Of a stretch of DNA of 64,000 nucleotides, positions 12,544 to 25,071 are shown one piece after another (within the stretch, counting starts at the first letter, position 1; each line of letters opens with the position of its first letter). Below the pieces are notes generated by a model. The model did no database searches and was not told the DNA's origin. It saw only the letters and a list, made by a program, of their open reading frames with translations. Source of the DNA: Aspidapion aeneum (taxonomy: Eukaryota > Arthropoda > Insecta > Coleoptera > Brentidae). Made by a program: the position numbers and the translations under genes. Location: assembly GCA_963576565.1 (NCBI GenBank), contig OY755038.1, positions 16,810,087-16,874,086 of the forward strand, given 5' to 3'.

Positions 12544-13727
12544 CTAATTCTTTACTTTTATCGTTGTACTCTCCATCAAACAACGATTTTATTTACTGGA
12601 ATCAAATTCTATGCATCGTAGATGTTATGTCGCGTGCTAATTACGAAATATAGAAAGAGAGGACGACATGTCCCAATAGAATTTTACAGTACATAGAATC
12701 TGAACCTTCCTTCGCCACATCGCGTATACAAAAACTAGCCTCGATGCCGCCCGCACCCCCGTGATACCCCCTGCGTCCACGGTTCGCATTGCATGTTAGA
12801 GCAGCTCACGGGTACTTTGAAATCGTGCACTTCGTAGTTAATTATGCGCAACGATTACTTTTTCAAGTATCGAGTAGATGCTGATACTTCCTATTCGAGT
12901 ATCATATTTTGTATTCGGTACTAAGTAATCATTATATGATCGGTAAATCCAATAAATACTGAGTAGAGTTGAAATTTTAAGTACTAAGTATGCAAAAAAT
13001 TAAAATATTGATGTTTTACATGTTTGTAGCTTTTTTATTACGAAAATGTAAATATATTAATCTGGGGAATTTTGTTCAAAATCTGACAAGTTTTCAAATA
13101 CATTCTGGGGAAAATACATTTCTGAGCCTGGCAACACTGCGCCAGATAAGCCGCCCCGCTAAACATAACACATCAATAGCTATTGAATCAAATAACCAAA
13201 TATTTAAGTAAATAAATATCGGTGCAAATGATTATAAGTACTCCAAACTCGTTACTCATACGGCCGATGCCGATACGATTGATATGAAAGTAACACTTCG
13301 GCTTCGGTCCCATTCGGGATTCGAGCAACGGGGATTTGGCGTCGAAGGATTCGATTACTTCGATTCCGTCCATGTATCAGATATTAAAGTATCGACTAAA
13401 TAGTATTTGCACACCTCTAGCGCTCAGACAACTTGGCATTATCGGTCGGGCGCGGGCGTTTTGTTTTGATTTCAACGATTTGGTATTTACGACAATGGCG
13501 GTAGTTTCTAATCCTGCATTGCATTAGCGTGCAATATTTAAAGACAATTAAATTTTCATCTTTGCCATTAGATGAGAAAATAAACTAGGTGTGATACATT
13601 TATTATTTATTTATAAAAACAAAAATAATAGGTAGGTAACTAATATCTAACTAAATATCTAATTTTTTAATTATTTGCTCTAAATTATGTGATATGACGG
13701 CCCACTCAAAGGCCCAAAAGGTTAACG
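12544..13727. other. Non-coding stretch; possible hAT-type end at 13404-13419
   Basis: No gene is supported. The sequence TATTTGCACACCTCTA ending near 13419 resembles a hAT terminal repeat (TAGAGGTGTGCA when reversed), and GTATCGA-type words repeat at 12870-12900 and 13380-13400. I could not define the partner end. The remainder is plain AT-rich DNA. Confidence 0.35.
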
Positions 13728-14180
13728 TAAACTCAAAAAAAATTTTCGCCTGTGCCGCAATTTTTTTTTTTTTTTGGTGTGCATCCTTAAAGCTTTTTAT
13801 CACGCGCTGTCACTGGACTAAGGTCACTATATAACGTTATATAGTGACCTTAATTCCGACTATTGTATTTTGTATTGTATCTATATGCGATAAATATTTT
13901 CTTGCTACTATATTCTGTTTTTTATTACATAAAAACTTTTATTAGCATATTTAGTAGGCTGAATACAAAGAATATTCCTATTTTTGCAATCCCGCAATTT
14001 CGTGCAATTGAGCTTTTAGTGCGGGATTGGATGCCCTACTCTGTATTAACTACGTATTTATTCATGTGATTCATTTGTTTAATTTTACAAAAGTTTATTT
14101 TTTCCCGCCTCGCCTTCATAAATCCGAAGTCTAACAACTTTTTTTTTAATGTTTCTATTTTTATTTAATGCTATTACGGT
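13728..14180. other. Dispersed-repeat remnants
   Basis: Sequence at 13728-13815 resembles 8050-8140, and 13990-14180 resembles 10870-11050. These are repeat fragments without coding content. Confidence 0.45.
13819..13852. repeat. 34-bp perfect palindrome
   Basis: TAAGGTCACTATATAAC is followed immediately by its exact reverse complement, with no loop, centred at 13835/13836. It could be a fused pair of transposon ends (inner-deleted MITE) or a dimeric binding site. Confidence 0.85.
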
Positions 14181-14370
14181 GTCATTGTTTTTATTTGTTT
14201 AAACATGAGGTTCATTCAGTGGAATTTAACTTTTACTGTGCACTCGCCTAAAAGTAATGTAAAAATGCATTAAACACAAAATGCACGTTTTGGTTTAAAT
14301 TTTAAAATTCTTTAAACAAAATTTGTTGATTACAGAATTTTGGTATATTTTATTATTTAAAATGCCTAAG

Positions 14371-15648
14371 CATAGGCGTGCGCATAGAAGGGGGCAGGGG
14401 GCACGGACTCTCTCTAGTAAATAGAATTGTTAAAAAAAAATTTAAACAATTTTTGAAATATGACCGATTTGAATGAAACCTCGATGATTGAAACAAACGA
14501 AACTTTACAGAAATGACTTTTAGACAGATTAAGCAAAAATATAATTGTTTACCGGCTTAAAATCCAAAATGACGGACATATGTCCCAAAAATATTTAAGA
14601 ATGTTTTTTCATTTTGTAGAAAAGCTCTGTTATAACCACGTAGGACAACGAGGTGCTAATCAGCAAAATCAGTCTAGTTGTTCACAAAAAATTAATTTTT
14701 ATTTTATTTATTGTTTTTAGTATCAAAACTTGTAGACATTTTGAATTGCAATAAGGCGTACAGAATCAAACTTGGGCATAAAAAAGACTTGATTAGTATT
14801 ATGTTTCGAGAAAAATTTCAACTTTTTATTTAATTTACATTTAAAACTCTAGCTTTATCGCGCAGAACAAACTTTAACTCATTAGAATCGGTTAAGCGGT
14901 TCCCGCAATATTAATTTTTTCCACCGTTGTTTTGCAGGTTATACGATTGCCTTGTCAATTTGGTTTGCATTCATCTAGTCGTAAATTCATTACTACTGAC
15001 CCGATTTCAATTAAATAAAAAGCATCATGGTAAAAATCGCTTGCTCTTTAATGATGTGAGAATGAACTAATAAAATTTTGGCTTTCAAAAAATTCAATAT
15101 GGCAGACTAAATTGAATTTAACCCTCTATATAAAATCGCTTTGTCTAATGTTTTTCTATCTTTTTAATATTTTTGTAAATTATAATCTAGGTCCACCAAG
15201 CTCCATGAGGTACTAATAATTAAAATTAATTTAATTGTTCCTAGGATATTATTGTTTGTTTTACTGTTTTAACGATTGTTTGTATGAATTTTACGAAAAT
15301 TTCAAATAGTGATCTTTATAGATATAGAGTAATCGATTGTCACCATGATGCATTTTATTTCATTGAAATAATTGAAATAAATTTATGAGAAAATAAATGC
15401 AGATATATTTCGCAAGGCAATTATATACTCTGTAAAAAAATGGTTGAAAGAAACAGGGGTGCCAAAAAACCCTTGGTTCGGTTCGATTCCGTTTTTTTTT
15501 ACCCTTCGTTAATGTAACCCTCCCTTTTTTAACCTATTTTTCTTACCCGGTTGCGAACTATTTTCTGATCTTAACTTTCGAATTTTTGTAATTTTTCCTG
15601 TGCTTTATGCATGTGCCCCCCTAAACCAAAATGCTGCGCACGCCTGTG
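14371..15648. mobile_element. hAT-like TIR element, non-autonomous
   Basis: The ends pair as CATAGGCGTGCGCA (14371-14384) and TGCGCACGCCTGTG (15635-15648). The flanking 8-mers TGCCTAAG and TGTCAAAG agree at 6 of 8 positions, as expected of an old 8-bp hAT duplication. The 1278-bp interior has no transposase. It contains monomers (around 14880-15110, with ACTGACCCGATTTC and AAATAAAAAGCATC) of the same family as the large inverted repeat at 46347-47877. Confidence 0.6.
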
Positions 15649-15781
15649 TGTCAAAGTAATTTATTTGAATTTTTAGCCTATTAAAAGTGGCTTTTTTTAT
15701 TTATTTTGAAGCTTTTGTAACCCACGGCCAGTCCACTTTTGTATGTCATCGATTAACTGAAAAGTATATTTGGTTTCGAAA

Positions 15782-16663
15782 ACCACGAAGTGGCGTAACC
15801 TACAAAAAGACGATTTTTATATTAGCCCACTAACATCACATAACAGTCGATCTACAATCCACGAAGTAGTTCAGTTCAGTTCAAACATGCTTTATTGTTC
15901 AAGAATATACAAACTCTTATTAACAAAGCTTAAACCTAAATGAAAAATATCTCAATTAAAAAGAAATAGTTTGTAAAATCGCCTAAAGCAGAGAAACCTT
16001 AATATTAATTTTAGTTGTTAAATTAGCTTGTTAGATTATTTGTTAGTTCAGTTTACAGTCATGTTTTTACTTAAGTATACAGGTTTAGAATTTAAAAAAG
16101 AAAAAGAAACAAAACAAGAATAATAAAAAACACCTGATAATAAAATTAAACTTTAAGCGTCGCTATAAGATCCCTGTCGAATACCATCATATGTTATTAA
16201 AGTCTAATTTAGATAACGTTAATTAATTATAAAATATATAGGTACATTTATGACAACATATAGGTAATACAAAACATTTAGCATAAAAATGAGTTAAAAA
16301 CATTAAAACAAATGGGACATCAAGATTTGAAGATAAAATAATAATAGTTAAAATAATTAAAAGAATAATAAAATAAAATACAAAAAAAAATAAAATACAA
16401 AAATATATATTAAAGTAGGTACTTAAAAAAAACATTTATATAAAATAAAATAAATATGCAGGTATACAAGTAACAGGTCATTTGACTAGAGTCGTTACAA
16501 AAGAAGAAAAAGAAAAAAAAGTAAGGTGAGCTATTGTAGGGGAAACTGTATAGTATATTTTGACATTATTTTGCCAGTCGTCAAAGCTGCAATATAAAAA
16601 TAAAAAAAATTTTGAACGCTCCCCTGTAAAATAGTAAAAAGATCAGCTACGCCACTTTGTGGT
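15782..16663. mobile_element. Possible TIR element
   Basis: ACCACGAAGTGGCGTAAC at 15782 pairs imperfectly with GCTACGCCACTTTGTGGT at 16646-16663. The 880-bp interior is AT-rich and non-coding (the 70-codon minus-strand frame at 16223-16435 is low-complexity). No target duplication was seen, so this is tentative. Confidence 0.4.
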
Positions 16664-17126
16664 ATTGACGACGATTTTGCTAAACAATCGTGTCCTGATT
16701 CGCACTTTATTTGAGGGTAGTCCTACTGCAAAGGTGTGAAAATTTTCACAAAATAGTATATTTCATAACAAGTTCGGAAAGTGTCACTTTTTCGCATACG
16801 AGTCCCGTTGGCCGACTATTGGAAATGTAAACCACGGCTCAGGGGTGGTACTTTAATTTGAGACTATTTTTTTGCGGGAATCCTATGACGGCACGAACTT
16901 TACACTTAAAACAGTCGAGGTCAACTCCATAGATTTAGTACGTAGATCCTGATCTAATTTCTACGTTTTAAGATCTTATTAAATACTGGTGTTAACTAAT
17001 AAAGCCAGGCAGTAATAGTGCCGCCCATTAAGCACAAAATCGTAAAAAACGTTAAATAAATGTTGAAAAAAAAAATTATTTTTTTCTAACACAAATTTGT
17101 GTTAAAATTAAGTCAACTTTTGACAT
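16664..17126. other. AT-rich stretch with one end of a MITE
   Basis: At 17003-17035 AAAGCCAGGCAGTAATAGTG matches, in inverted orientation, the end of the MITE at 20071-20300. This may be the left end of one element split by the insertions between, or an independent fragment. Nothing else is recognised. Confidence 0.4.
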
Positions 17127-17706
17127 TAAAAAATACTCTGCCAATCTATGGGCACCTAAGCTCACACTGGGTACTATAGTTATAGTATATCTACGTAAAA
17201 GCTAATATAACTAAAAACTGAAGTATGTTTTATTGAACTCCAGACTCAATTACCTTTCGTTTGATACCACACAAGCCATGTTTTGACTTATACTCTAATT
17301 TTTCAAATCTACCCCCACCCTTTTTTTTTAAACTAAAATGTATTTTGTTTAACTCCAGACTCAATTACCTTTCGTTTGATATCACACACGCCATATTTCC
17401 ACTTAAACACTAATTTTTGAAATTTACCCCCCCCCCCCCTTTTTTTAAATAAACTAAAATGTATTTTGTTTAACTCCAGACTCAATTACCTTTCGTTTGA
17501 TATCACACACGCCATATTTTTTCATAAACTCTAATTTTTTAAATCTACCCCCACCCTTTTATTTGGCTTGTGTTCGGTGGATTTTGTTCATTTTTAAATG
17601 GGACCATCTCGACCCAAAACCCAGCCTGGGAACCAAATTTCATTAAAATCGGGCAAGCGGTTTTTGAGTTATGCGCGTTGGTCGTTACAGACAGACATAC
17701 AGACAC

Positions 17707-17737
<31 letters not shown>

Positions 17738-17738
17738 T

Positions 17739-17780
<42 letters not shown>

Positions 17781-17920
17781 GGCGCAACAAAAAAGTTTCA
17801 AAATCATCTGAAACGCAAAGATATATAAAAAATTTTGAAATCGGAGCAACTTTTTTTTTCTCGAAAAAATTAGGATCACCATAGCTCACACTACTATAGT
17901 ATAGTATATGTGTGAGCTAA
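17127..17920 (-). mobile_element. Hairpin-ended non-autonomous repeat, copy C
   Basis: Reverse-oriented copy with both terminal hairpins, three ~110-bp monomers (one with a C13 run at about 17427) and a short CAGA tract at 17692-17780. Copy D lies 110 bp away in opposite orientation. Open frames across the tract are artefacts of its period. Confidence 0.75.
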
Positions 17921-18030
17921 AACATGTAGAAGCATTACCAAAAATATATTTCTTAATAACGTTAAGAAACCAGCATTAAAAAAACCATAATTTCTCTAAC
18001 ATTAAAAATAATACCATCAATATATGGTTA

Positions 18031-18170
18031 TTAGCTCACACATATACTATACTATAGTAGTGTGAGCTATGGTGATCCTAATTTTTTCGAGAAAAAAAAA
18101 GTTGCTCCGATTTCAAAATTTTTTATATATCTTTGCGTTTCAGATGATTTTGAAACTTTTTTGTTGCGCC

Positions 18171-18204
<34 letters not shown>

Positions 18205-18205
18205 A

Positions 18206-18256
<51 letters not shown>

Positions 18257-18950
18257 GTGTCTGTATGTCTGTCTGTAACGACCAACGCGCATAACTCAAA
18301 AACCGCTTGCCCGATTTTAATGAAATTTGGTACCCAGGCTGGGTTTTGGGTCGAGATGGTCCCATTTAAAAATGAACAAAATCCACCGAACACAAGCCAA
18401 ATAAAAGGGTGGGGGTAGATTTAAAAAATTAGAGTTTATGAAAAAATATGGCGTGTGTGATATCAAACGAAAGGTAATTGAGTCTGGAGTTAAACAAAAT
18501 ACATTTTAGTTTATTTAAAAAAAGGGGGGGGGGGTAAATTTCAAAAATTAGTGTTTAAGTGGAAATATGGCGTGTGTGATATCAAACGAAAGGTAATTGA
18601 GTCTGGAGTTAAACAAAATACATTTTAGTTTATTTAAAAAAAAGGGGGGGGGGTAAATTTCAAAAATTAGTGTTTAAGTGGAAATATGGCGTGTGTGATA
18701 TCAAACGAAAGGTAATTGAGCCTGGAGTTAAACAAAATACATTTTAGTTTAAAAAAAAAGGGTGGGGGTAGATTTGAAAAATTAGAGTATAAGTCAAAAC
18801 ATGGCTTGTGTGGTATCAAACGAAAGGTAATTGAGTCTGGAGTTCAATAAAACATACTTCAGTTTTTAGTTATATTAGCTTTTACGTAGATATACTATAA
18901 CTATAGTACCCAGTGTGAGCTTAGGTGCCCATAGATTGGCAGAGTATTTT
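18031..18950 (+). mobile_element. Hairpin-ended non-autonomous repeat, copy D
   Basis: This is the mirror image of copy C across a 110-bp spacer (17921-18030). It holds one monomer more, with two adjacent monomers each carrying a G9-G10 run (about 18528 and 18645). Shared private details with copy C (the poly-G/C monomer, the GGTGCCCATAGATTGG tail) show that the two are closest relatives. Confidence 0.75.
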
Positions 18951-20070
18951 TATAATGCTTTTCCTAGATCTCATTTCTAACGTTGAATTTAAGATATATG
19001 AAGCTAATAAATGTTTTGTTTTTTAAACATTAAAGAAAAATGATACTATAGAGCGCGCTGCCGCATAGTTCCACTACCAGAACGAGCCATCGCCATTTTT
19101 AGTTGCATTTCGCTGCGAGTTCATACGAGTCGATAGCAGATACGCTTTGTGCAATTTTGGTTACAATATTTACCATTTGTTAAAACAAACATGGCAAATT
19201 AAAAGCACAATTATTAATAATGGTAGTGAATACATATTTGGATAGGAATATACACCAGTTGTGTGGAAAATATGGTATAGTTAAAGAATAACCAATATGT
19301 ATGCAGTAATTTAAATGAACCATCACAAAATTAGGTAAGAAAAGTAAACAAAAGTAAAAAAATTATTTTGTTTTAAATATCGCATACCTACGTTACAGTT
19401 AATCAGACAGGGAATGCGACAATTCACCGCGAATGATTAGCCGCCAGACCTGAAGCCGCGTATTCATTTGAGGCAGAATTCGCAAGCCTCGCAGCGGGAC
19501 CAAACGAATGCTTCGTTTGCATTCATGCTAAAGTGAATACGCGCCTTGAAATTCTTTGCCTTGTATTCACTTGAGCATGAATTATTTGGCCTCGTAGCGA
19601 GGCACTCCTACCAAATTATTGTTTACATAGAATTTTAAATTTTATTTTCAGAAGCTACGGATCCGAATTTCCTTTACTGAGTGTCGAGTTCACAAAAACC
19701 TTAACGGACTGTTGCTGCCCTGCGTTTCCAAAATAGAAGAATTTTATTTACGTTATTTATGTTACCTTATCTTTAGGGATATTTGAAAAAAATATATTTT
19801 TTCATTGTTAAAAAAACATTTATTTTTCAATTTTAGAAAAACATTTCTTTTTCTCTGTTAAAAATCAATATTTTTTAACGTTCAAAAAACACTTTAAAAA
19901 AACGTTATAAAACATAAGATTATTTTTCTAACGTGAGAAAACGGGTTATTAAGATTTTTTTTCACTATGAATATGACGTTAGAACTAACATCCAACCTAA
20001 CGTTATGTTTTTAAATTATACATTATTTTGACATTATTAAAATGTTTTTGTGTTTAGCGGACGGCCACTA
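18951..20070. other. AT-rich stretch, nothing recognised
   Basis: No coding region or clear repeat is supported. A locally GC-richer patch at 19380-19600 holds paired words such as CGTATTCA and GCGAGGC but no usable frame. Confidence 0.4.
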
Positions 20071-20300
20071 ATCTGACAGCTTTCCATTGTAAACTGACAG
20101 TCGATCTTTCAAAATAGACATACCAAAGTCGAACTCCAGTCGTTTATTTTCCATTAATAATCCCGACACTATTAATTCCGGCTCTTATAATACACAAAGG
20201 CCTAATTTTGAAAAAAACAGCTCTTCTTATGTTGCGAAACTGTCAGAATAGTGCCCGGCACTATTACTGCCTGGCTTTAATGCAATAAGTCCCTAATAAA
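20071..20300. mobile_element. MITE family E, copy 1
   Basis: It shares GACATACCAAAGTCGA, ATTAATTCCGGCTCTT and a terminal block (GCACTATTACTGCCTGGCTT) with copies at 24083-24296 and 48383-48598. CTGACAG and CTGTCAG words pair across it. It is non-coding. Confidence 0.6.
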
Positions 20301-20644
20301 CCTTGTTTTATCACTAAAAGTAAAAAAGTTATATACCTACTTACATCGTTAAAAAAAAAGTCTTGAGAAAAAAATGTTGATCCCCTTTTCAAATATGTAA
20401 TTTGTCATGTCAAAGTTTTTTTAAGCGGATTACGCTTGCCGGTATTGTTTTAACGGGAAAACAAAGTTTACTTGTAAAGCTCACTTTGTCTTTAGACTTT
20501 TTAACGATTCTCAATTGGATTATTTTTAGACGTTACCGTAAATATTTAACTAAAGCATTTTTGAACTGCGTTTGTCAAAACAGATCGCTTTTAGCAACTT
20601 AAATATTTTAAAACATCTAGCATCTAGTTACCTACTATCTTATA
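20301..20644. other. AT-rich stretch, nothing recognised
   Basis: A 66-codon open frame is present but has no family resemblance, so no gene is called. Confidence 0.35.
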
Positions 20645-21466
20645 CTACTACTATGTAGGTTTAGAACGTTTTTCTACGTTGTCCGACGCCTATTCTCCAC
20701 CTCCTTCGATCCTGACAATCATTTTCTTTCAGATTTTTTTGTCTCATTGATCTTTGGATTAACTGTTGCCATTCTAGTTTAGGAGCCCCTTTTTTGCTGC
20801 GCCCTATTGGTTGCCATTTTAGGACCTGCTTGGTAATCTTTCGTCGTTCATCCGTACCATATCAGTTGCCTTTTAGTGATGTCATCCGTTATGCTTCCCT
20901 CGATTCCCATTCTTTCTTTTATGATCTCATTTCTTATATGATCCGTTCTAGATATTCTCATTAATCTTCTTATTGCATCCATTTCGAGACTTTTCATTTT
21001 TGTTTTGTATTTTTCTGTTACGCGACAAGTCTCTTTTCCATACAACAGAGTGCTTTTCATCGTTGTTTCATATATGTTAAATTTTACATTCTTTTTTTAT
21101 CTCTCTGCTCCATAAAATACTGTTAAGACATCCAATAACCTTTTCTGCTTTTACTATCCTTTTTTCCAATTCTTTACAGTCAAGTATACATACTCTTTGC
21201 ATGGAGATATTGTTTGTCCATTTTCTAGTACTAAATCACTGGATTCGTTTCCAATTCATAAGTACTGTGTCTTGTCCACGTTCACTGTTAATCCCCACTT
21301 TTGGTACTCTTCTGTTAATTTTCTCATCATATACTCCATGTCTTCTTTATCATTAGCCACAATTATTTGGTAGTCAGCAAACTGTAGTGTGCATATGGTA
21401 AATCGGTCGTTAAGTTGTATTCCCATGCCGTGCACTTTACATTTTCAGTTTTTTAGAGCTACTGCC
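20645..21466 (-). pseudogene. Non-LTR retrotransposon fragment, copy 2
   Basis: The minus strand carries the LINE C-terminal region. The 70-codon open stretch at 20848-21060 includes LLYGKETCR, then KMKSLEMDAIRRLMRISR and DHIRNEIIKER, a pattern typical of the post-RT region of RTE/CR1-like LINEs. Upstream (to 21466) is the degraded RT part, and downstream (20650-20850) the GRPKLEW-type C-terminal tail in broken frames. The 3' end finishes in CATAGTAGTAGTA. It is truncated at the 5' end and dead. Confidence 0.7.
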
Positions 21467-21761
21467 TGCACGAAAGTCACTTTCTTTATAACTTGTAAAT
21501 AAAATTTTGACATTTAAAGCTCGCGACAAGTTTTTTTTTAACGACAACGTCCGCTTTTAGACACCCTTATCTTTATTCTGAACAGAAGGCGCTAGTAATG
21601 CTCGTTTACCGTAATATTTATAGGTTAGAAAGTTCGTTTTGTTTTGAAAAAATAAAATATCAAGACAGAGCTCTAATACGCATGTAAGGGTTTTGAAATA
21701 ACTCTTTTATGGAAAAAGTATTCATAAATTTTTAGAAAAAAAAACGTGCCTAGATTAGCTT
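21467..21761. other. Spacer, nothing recognised
   Basis: AT-rich sequence with no supported feature. Confidence 0.35.
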
Positions 21762-21957
21762 ACTTTTACTTACTTACTTTTTTTTATTTATACTGGGACT
21801 TTCTATCCAATCAGGATCAATCGCCCAGTTTCGCAAAGTTCTAGCAAGGTTAAAGCATTTTTACACAAACACAAACAACCAAGACCTAGCCAGGGATCGA
21901 ACACGGACCGCCGGTGTGGGAAACAAACATTGCTACCACTACACCACGACGGCGACT
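21762..21957 (-). mobile_element. tRNA-derived SINE, copy 1
   Basis: On the minus strand the head (from 21957) carries a pol III A box, GTGGTGTAGTGGTAGCA (21931-21947), and a B box, GTGTTCGATCC (21894-21904), spaced as in a tRNA. The body runs through GGGCGATTGATCCTGATTGG and ends in an (AAGT)n tail at 21762-21785. It is non-coding and depends on a LINE for movement. A diverged copy is at 41222-41380 and a head fragment at 42835-42893. Confidence 0.8.
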
Positions 21958-22395
21958 AGACTACCTAATGTTTAGTCATTTTTTGATACATTATTTCGTC
22001 TAGAGCCGTTTCACTTATCGTAATGGACTTTTAAATGAGCAGTGTATTTAAGTTTATTTTTAAAGGCCCAAAAAATATTTTTTCGGAATTTGCAAAACTC
22101 TGTCCAAAAAAGTTTTATTTCAAAACCCTTACATTAGATTTTATCCTCTACAGCTTGAACAACTGGTTTGAACGTCTTCAAAAGTTATTTACTGTTTCTC
22201 ACCTTCTATCTTTAGAGATTTCTTCATAAACTCGTTTCAGCTCATTGCCGAATCGAAAACCAATTATCCTGAAATTTTCCTGAAAATCGATAAGTCTATT
22301 TAGAAGCCCTCATGATTCGGAACGTCCGACGCATAGACCCAGAGACGTAAATAATACCTTCCCTGGCCATTGCTTCGCGGAATAGTAAGGTCAAA
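21958..22395. other. Unannotated stretch
   Basis: No recognisable feature. The 64-codon open frame at 22035-22229 has no family resemblance. Confidence 0.35.
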
Positions 22396-22730
22396 ATATA
22401 CAGTGGTTGTGATAAAAGTCTGGAATCACCGAGTTTTCCTAATTTTATGTTTCTTACTATTCTTATATTTTTACCGGACGACAACATATAAAAAAATATT
22501 TGACTTCCAATTTTTGCTGTAATACCGAAACCATGAACAAATAAGAGCCAAAACCTTTTTTTCTTGCTAAAATCCTGTCAAAAGTTGAGGCACCCTGTAT
22601 ATATTTAATTTTTTCACTGCTTTAACTCTTATTTGTATATAGTTTCAATATATGTCGCAAAAAATTGACGTAAAATATCTTTTTTTATGTTGCCGTCCGA
22701 TAAATATAAAAACAGTAAGAAATATAGAAA
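22396..22730. mobile_element. Tc1-like relic / foldback repeat
   Basis: Arms of about 110 bp (22445-22555 and 22618-22722) are inverted copies sharing ACCGGACGACAACAT and ATGTTGCCGTCCGATAAA. The left edge reads TACAGTGGTTGTGATAAAAG, like the terminus of Tc1 elements, and CACCCTGTATATA at 22590 resembles a mariner end. No transposase remains. Confidence 0.5.
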
Positions 22731-24082
22731 TTAATATCTTCAAAACTAGACATAGAACAACAAAAATTTCAGGTAAATTTTAATCAAAATTCATTAAGCC
22801 GTTTTCCACAAATAGCCTAAAAATCATTTAACAAAAAAGAATAGACTATAAATTTTTAATAGACGACCCTTTGACAAAACCAAAAGCTAAAGCATTTTTT
22901 TCATATATTTAAAATATTTCTCATGCTGGGTTTTAATACAAAATATGTAATAAATTAATTTTTATTTTACGGAAAATAGCTTAAAACAGCGGAAGTTAAT
23001 TTTATTTAGTAAAAAAAAAATCTGAAATAAAAAAAATTGTGTCTATAAAAATAAGGGCAATCAAAAAACAAAAATATTTTTTTCTTTAAAAATCGTAAAA
23101 AACTATATATCTCTGCCAAAGGACATTGTGCGAGTTTTCAAATTCGGTAATAGTAGAGATATAATATTTTTTTGACTACCCCCCGTATATTATCTAACAA
23201 ATTGACAAGAATGATATTATAAGACTTTGTCTTTAGGACTTACCAAGTCATTTTTATGCTAACTTAATTTTCTTCGGTCAAGATGTAAGATTTTTTAGTA
23301 TCAGAACATACACAAAAACGTACATTTTACGAACTTTGACCGTTTATATCTCAAAAACTGTACTTTACTCACAATTTTTTAAACACATATCCTACTATAA
23401 CATATTAAAATTATAGCCACTTCCAATAAGACTAAAAATGTTTATATAACCTCTGTAAACGGGTGCGGTGTTTTTTCGACAATTAATTCCTGATAATATG
23501 TGATGCCAGAACTTCAATTTTATTTAACACAAAATTTCCTAACAACTGTTACAGAGGGTTGCCCACGAACTGTAAAAATTTAGATTTAAATATGGCGGAG
23601 GTAAAATATTTAATTTTATAGCAAATATATGTTTGTTCTATATCATTAAAATATATATTTTTAAACTCAAAAATGTTTAACTTGTTTTTGTCCTTCTTCT
23701 TCAAAATCAAAACAACCAATTTTGAAATTCTTGAGGGGGTTGGGGGGTGTCGGACTTAAACTGCCAAGCTCTTCTATTATATACGCCAATGATTTCAATA
23801 AATAAAATTTTTCTGGGCTGATTTTAATTTTTTTTCTTATCTCAAATTTGGGCTATTTAACAGGGACAAAAAAGATTAAATATTAAAGACATTTTTTTTA
23901 ATTAAAAGCAAATTTAAGCTAATTTTAGAACCCTTTGTTAGCTTTATCAGATAAAAAAAAGGCAATGAAAATATTAAATGAGGATAAAGAGAAATTAACA
24001 AAACACTGCGATTAGACTTTTAAACAATTTATGTAAAATCGATATAGTTCGCAGTAGAGGCCCTCGATACATTTGACAATTG
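22731..24082. other. AT-rich stretch, nothing recognised
   Basis: Very AT-rich, with no coding region or repeat that I can support. Confidence 0.4.
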
Positions 24083-24296
24083 TTACAATTCAAAATTAGG
24101 CCTTTGTGTATTAAAAGAGCCGGAATTAATATTGACGCCATTATTAATGAAAAATAAACGACTGGATTTATAAATTCGACTTTGGTATGTCAATTTTGAA
24201 AGATCTACTGTCAGTTTTCAATGGAAAACTGTCAATATAGTGCCCTGCACAATTAGTGCCTGGCCTTATTGCAGTAAGTCCCTAATAAGGTATTTA
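24083..24296. mobile_element. MITE family E, copy 2
   Basis: It matches 20071-20300 in part reversed arrangement (AGAGCCGGAATTAAT, TTGGTATGTCAATTTTGAAA, TTATTGCAGTAAGTCCCTAA), indicating a foldback structure. Non-coding. Confidence 0.55.
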
Positions 24297-24629
24297 TTAG
24301 GTTTCGAATAGATAATAAATTAATATCTTAACTTAAAATGAGTTTTTATTTAAATAGAGAATTACTGAGCTCAAAAAAAAATTCTAATCTCGATACAATA
24401 ACATAAATAAGGAAAGGCATTAAATCATGTTAAATCTTACTTTAAGAATAAACTTTTATTGGTAAACTTTTATTGGATTAGGAACAAATTAATCTGGAAA
24501 CAACAATACAAAAACAAGAATTGTATAAAGTCCTGGCAAATATTTTTCCAAGATTAAACTGTTATTGAAAGAAGTCGAAATACATGTACTTAATTCGAGT
24601 TGTAATAATCTATTTTGAATAATGTTTAA

Positions 24630-24875
24630 CCCTTAAGTAGTTGCTACGGCGTAAAAAGTGCACCACTCCATCTAAAAATTATCCAACGTCTTTTTTGCCT
24701 TTTTTCTTGCGCATATATTATGGAAATTAAAGGTATATTTGAATATATATCTGTATTTTAGGGATTATTAGTCTATATATAAATATGTATTGTTGTATTA
24801 AAATATTTTCTTAGTGGCGTACAAAATACACCAAGCGACCATATGCGTAAAAAAATCATAGCGACTTCTTAAGGG
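24630..24875. mobile_element. piggyBac-like MITE
   Basis: A 246-bp unit is bounded by TTAA on both sides (24626-24629 and 24876-24879). Its ends are CCCTTAAGTAGTTGCTA and the inverted CCCTTAAGAAGTCGCTA. Precise TTAA duplication and CCC-type ends are the mark of piggyBac. There is no transposase. Confidence 0.7.
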
Positions 24876-24996
24876 TTAAGATTATATCGAGAACTGTATT
24901 CTTGCATATACAAGTCTTCGTTTTAAACTTAGTCTATCCACGCTGCACGTCTTGACTCGTTAAAACGTGGTTAAAAGCAGAAGCACAGGCAGAAGC

Positions 24997-25071
24997 TCAG
25001 TCTAGCGGTTTGTTCTCGATCGGTGGTGAAATGGAAGCAGAGAAAGAAAAAGAAGTTACGGAATTTACCAA
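24997..25071 (+). promoter_or_regulatory. Candidate promoter initiator and first coding exon
   Basis: TCAGTC (24997-25002) fits the arthropod initiator. ATG at 25031 is followed by 13 codons (MEAEKEKEVTEFT) and AA, ending at a strong donor GTAAGATA (25072). The preceding 100 bp is GC-richer than its surroundings. No downstream exon could be recognised in the window, so this is weak evidence. Confidence 0.25.
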
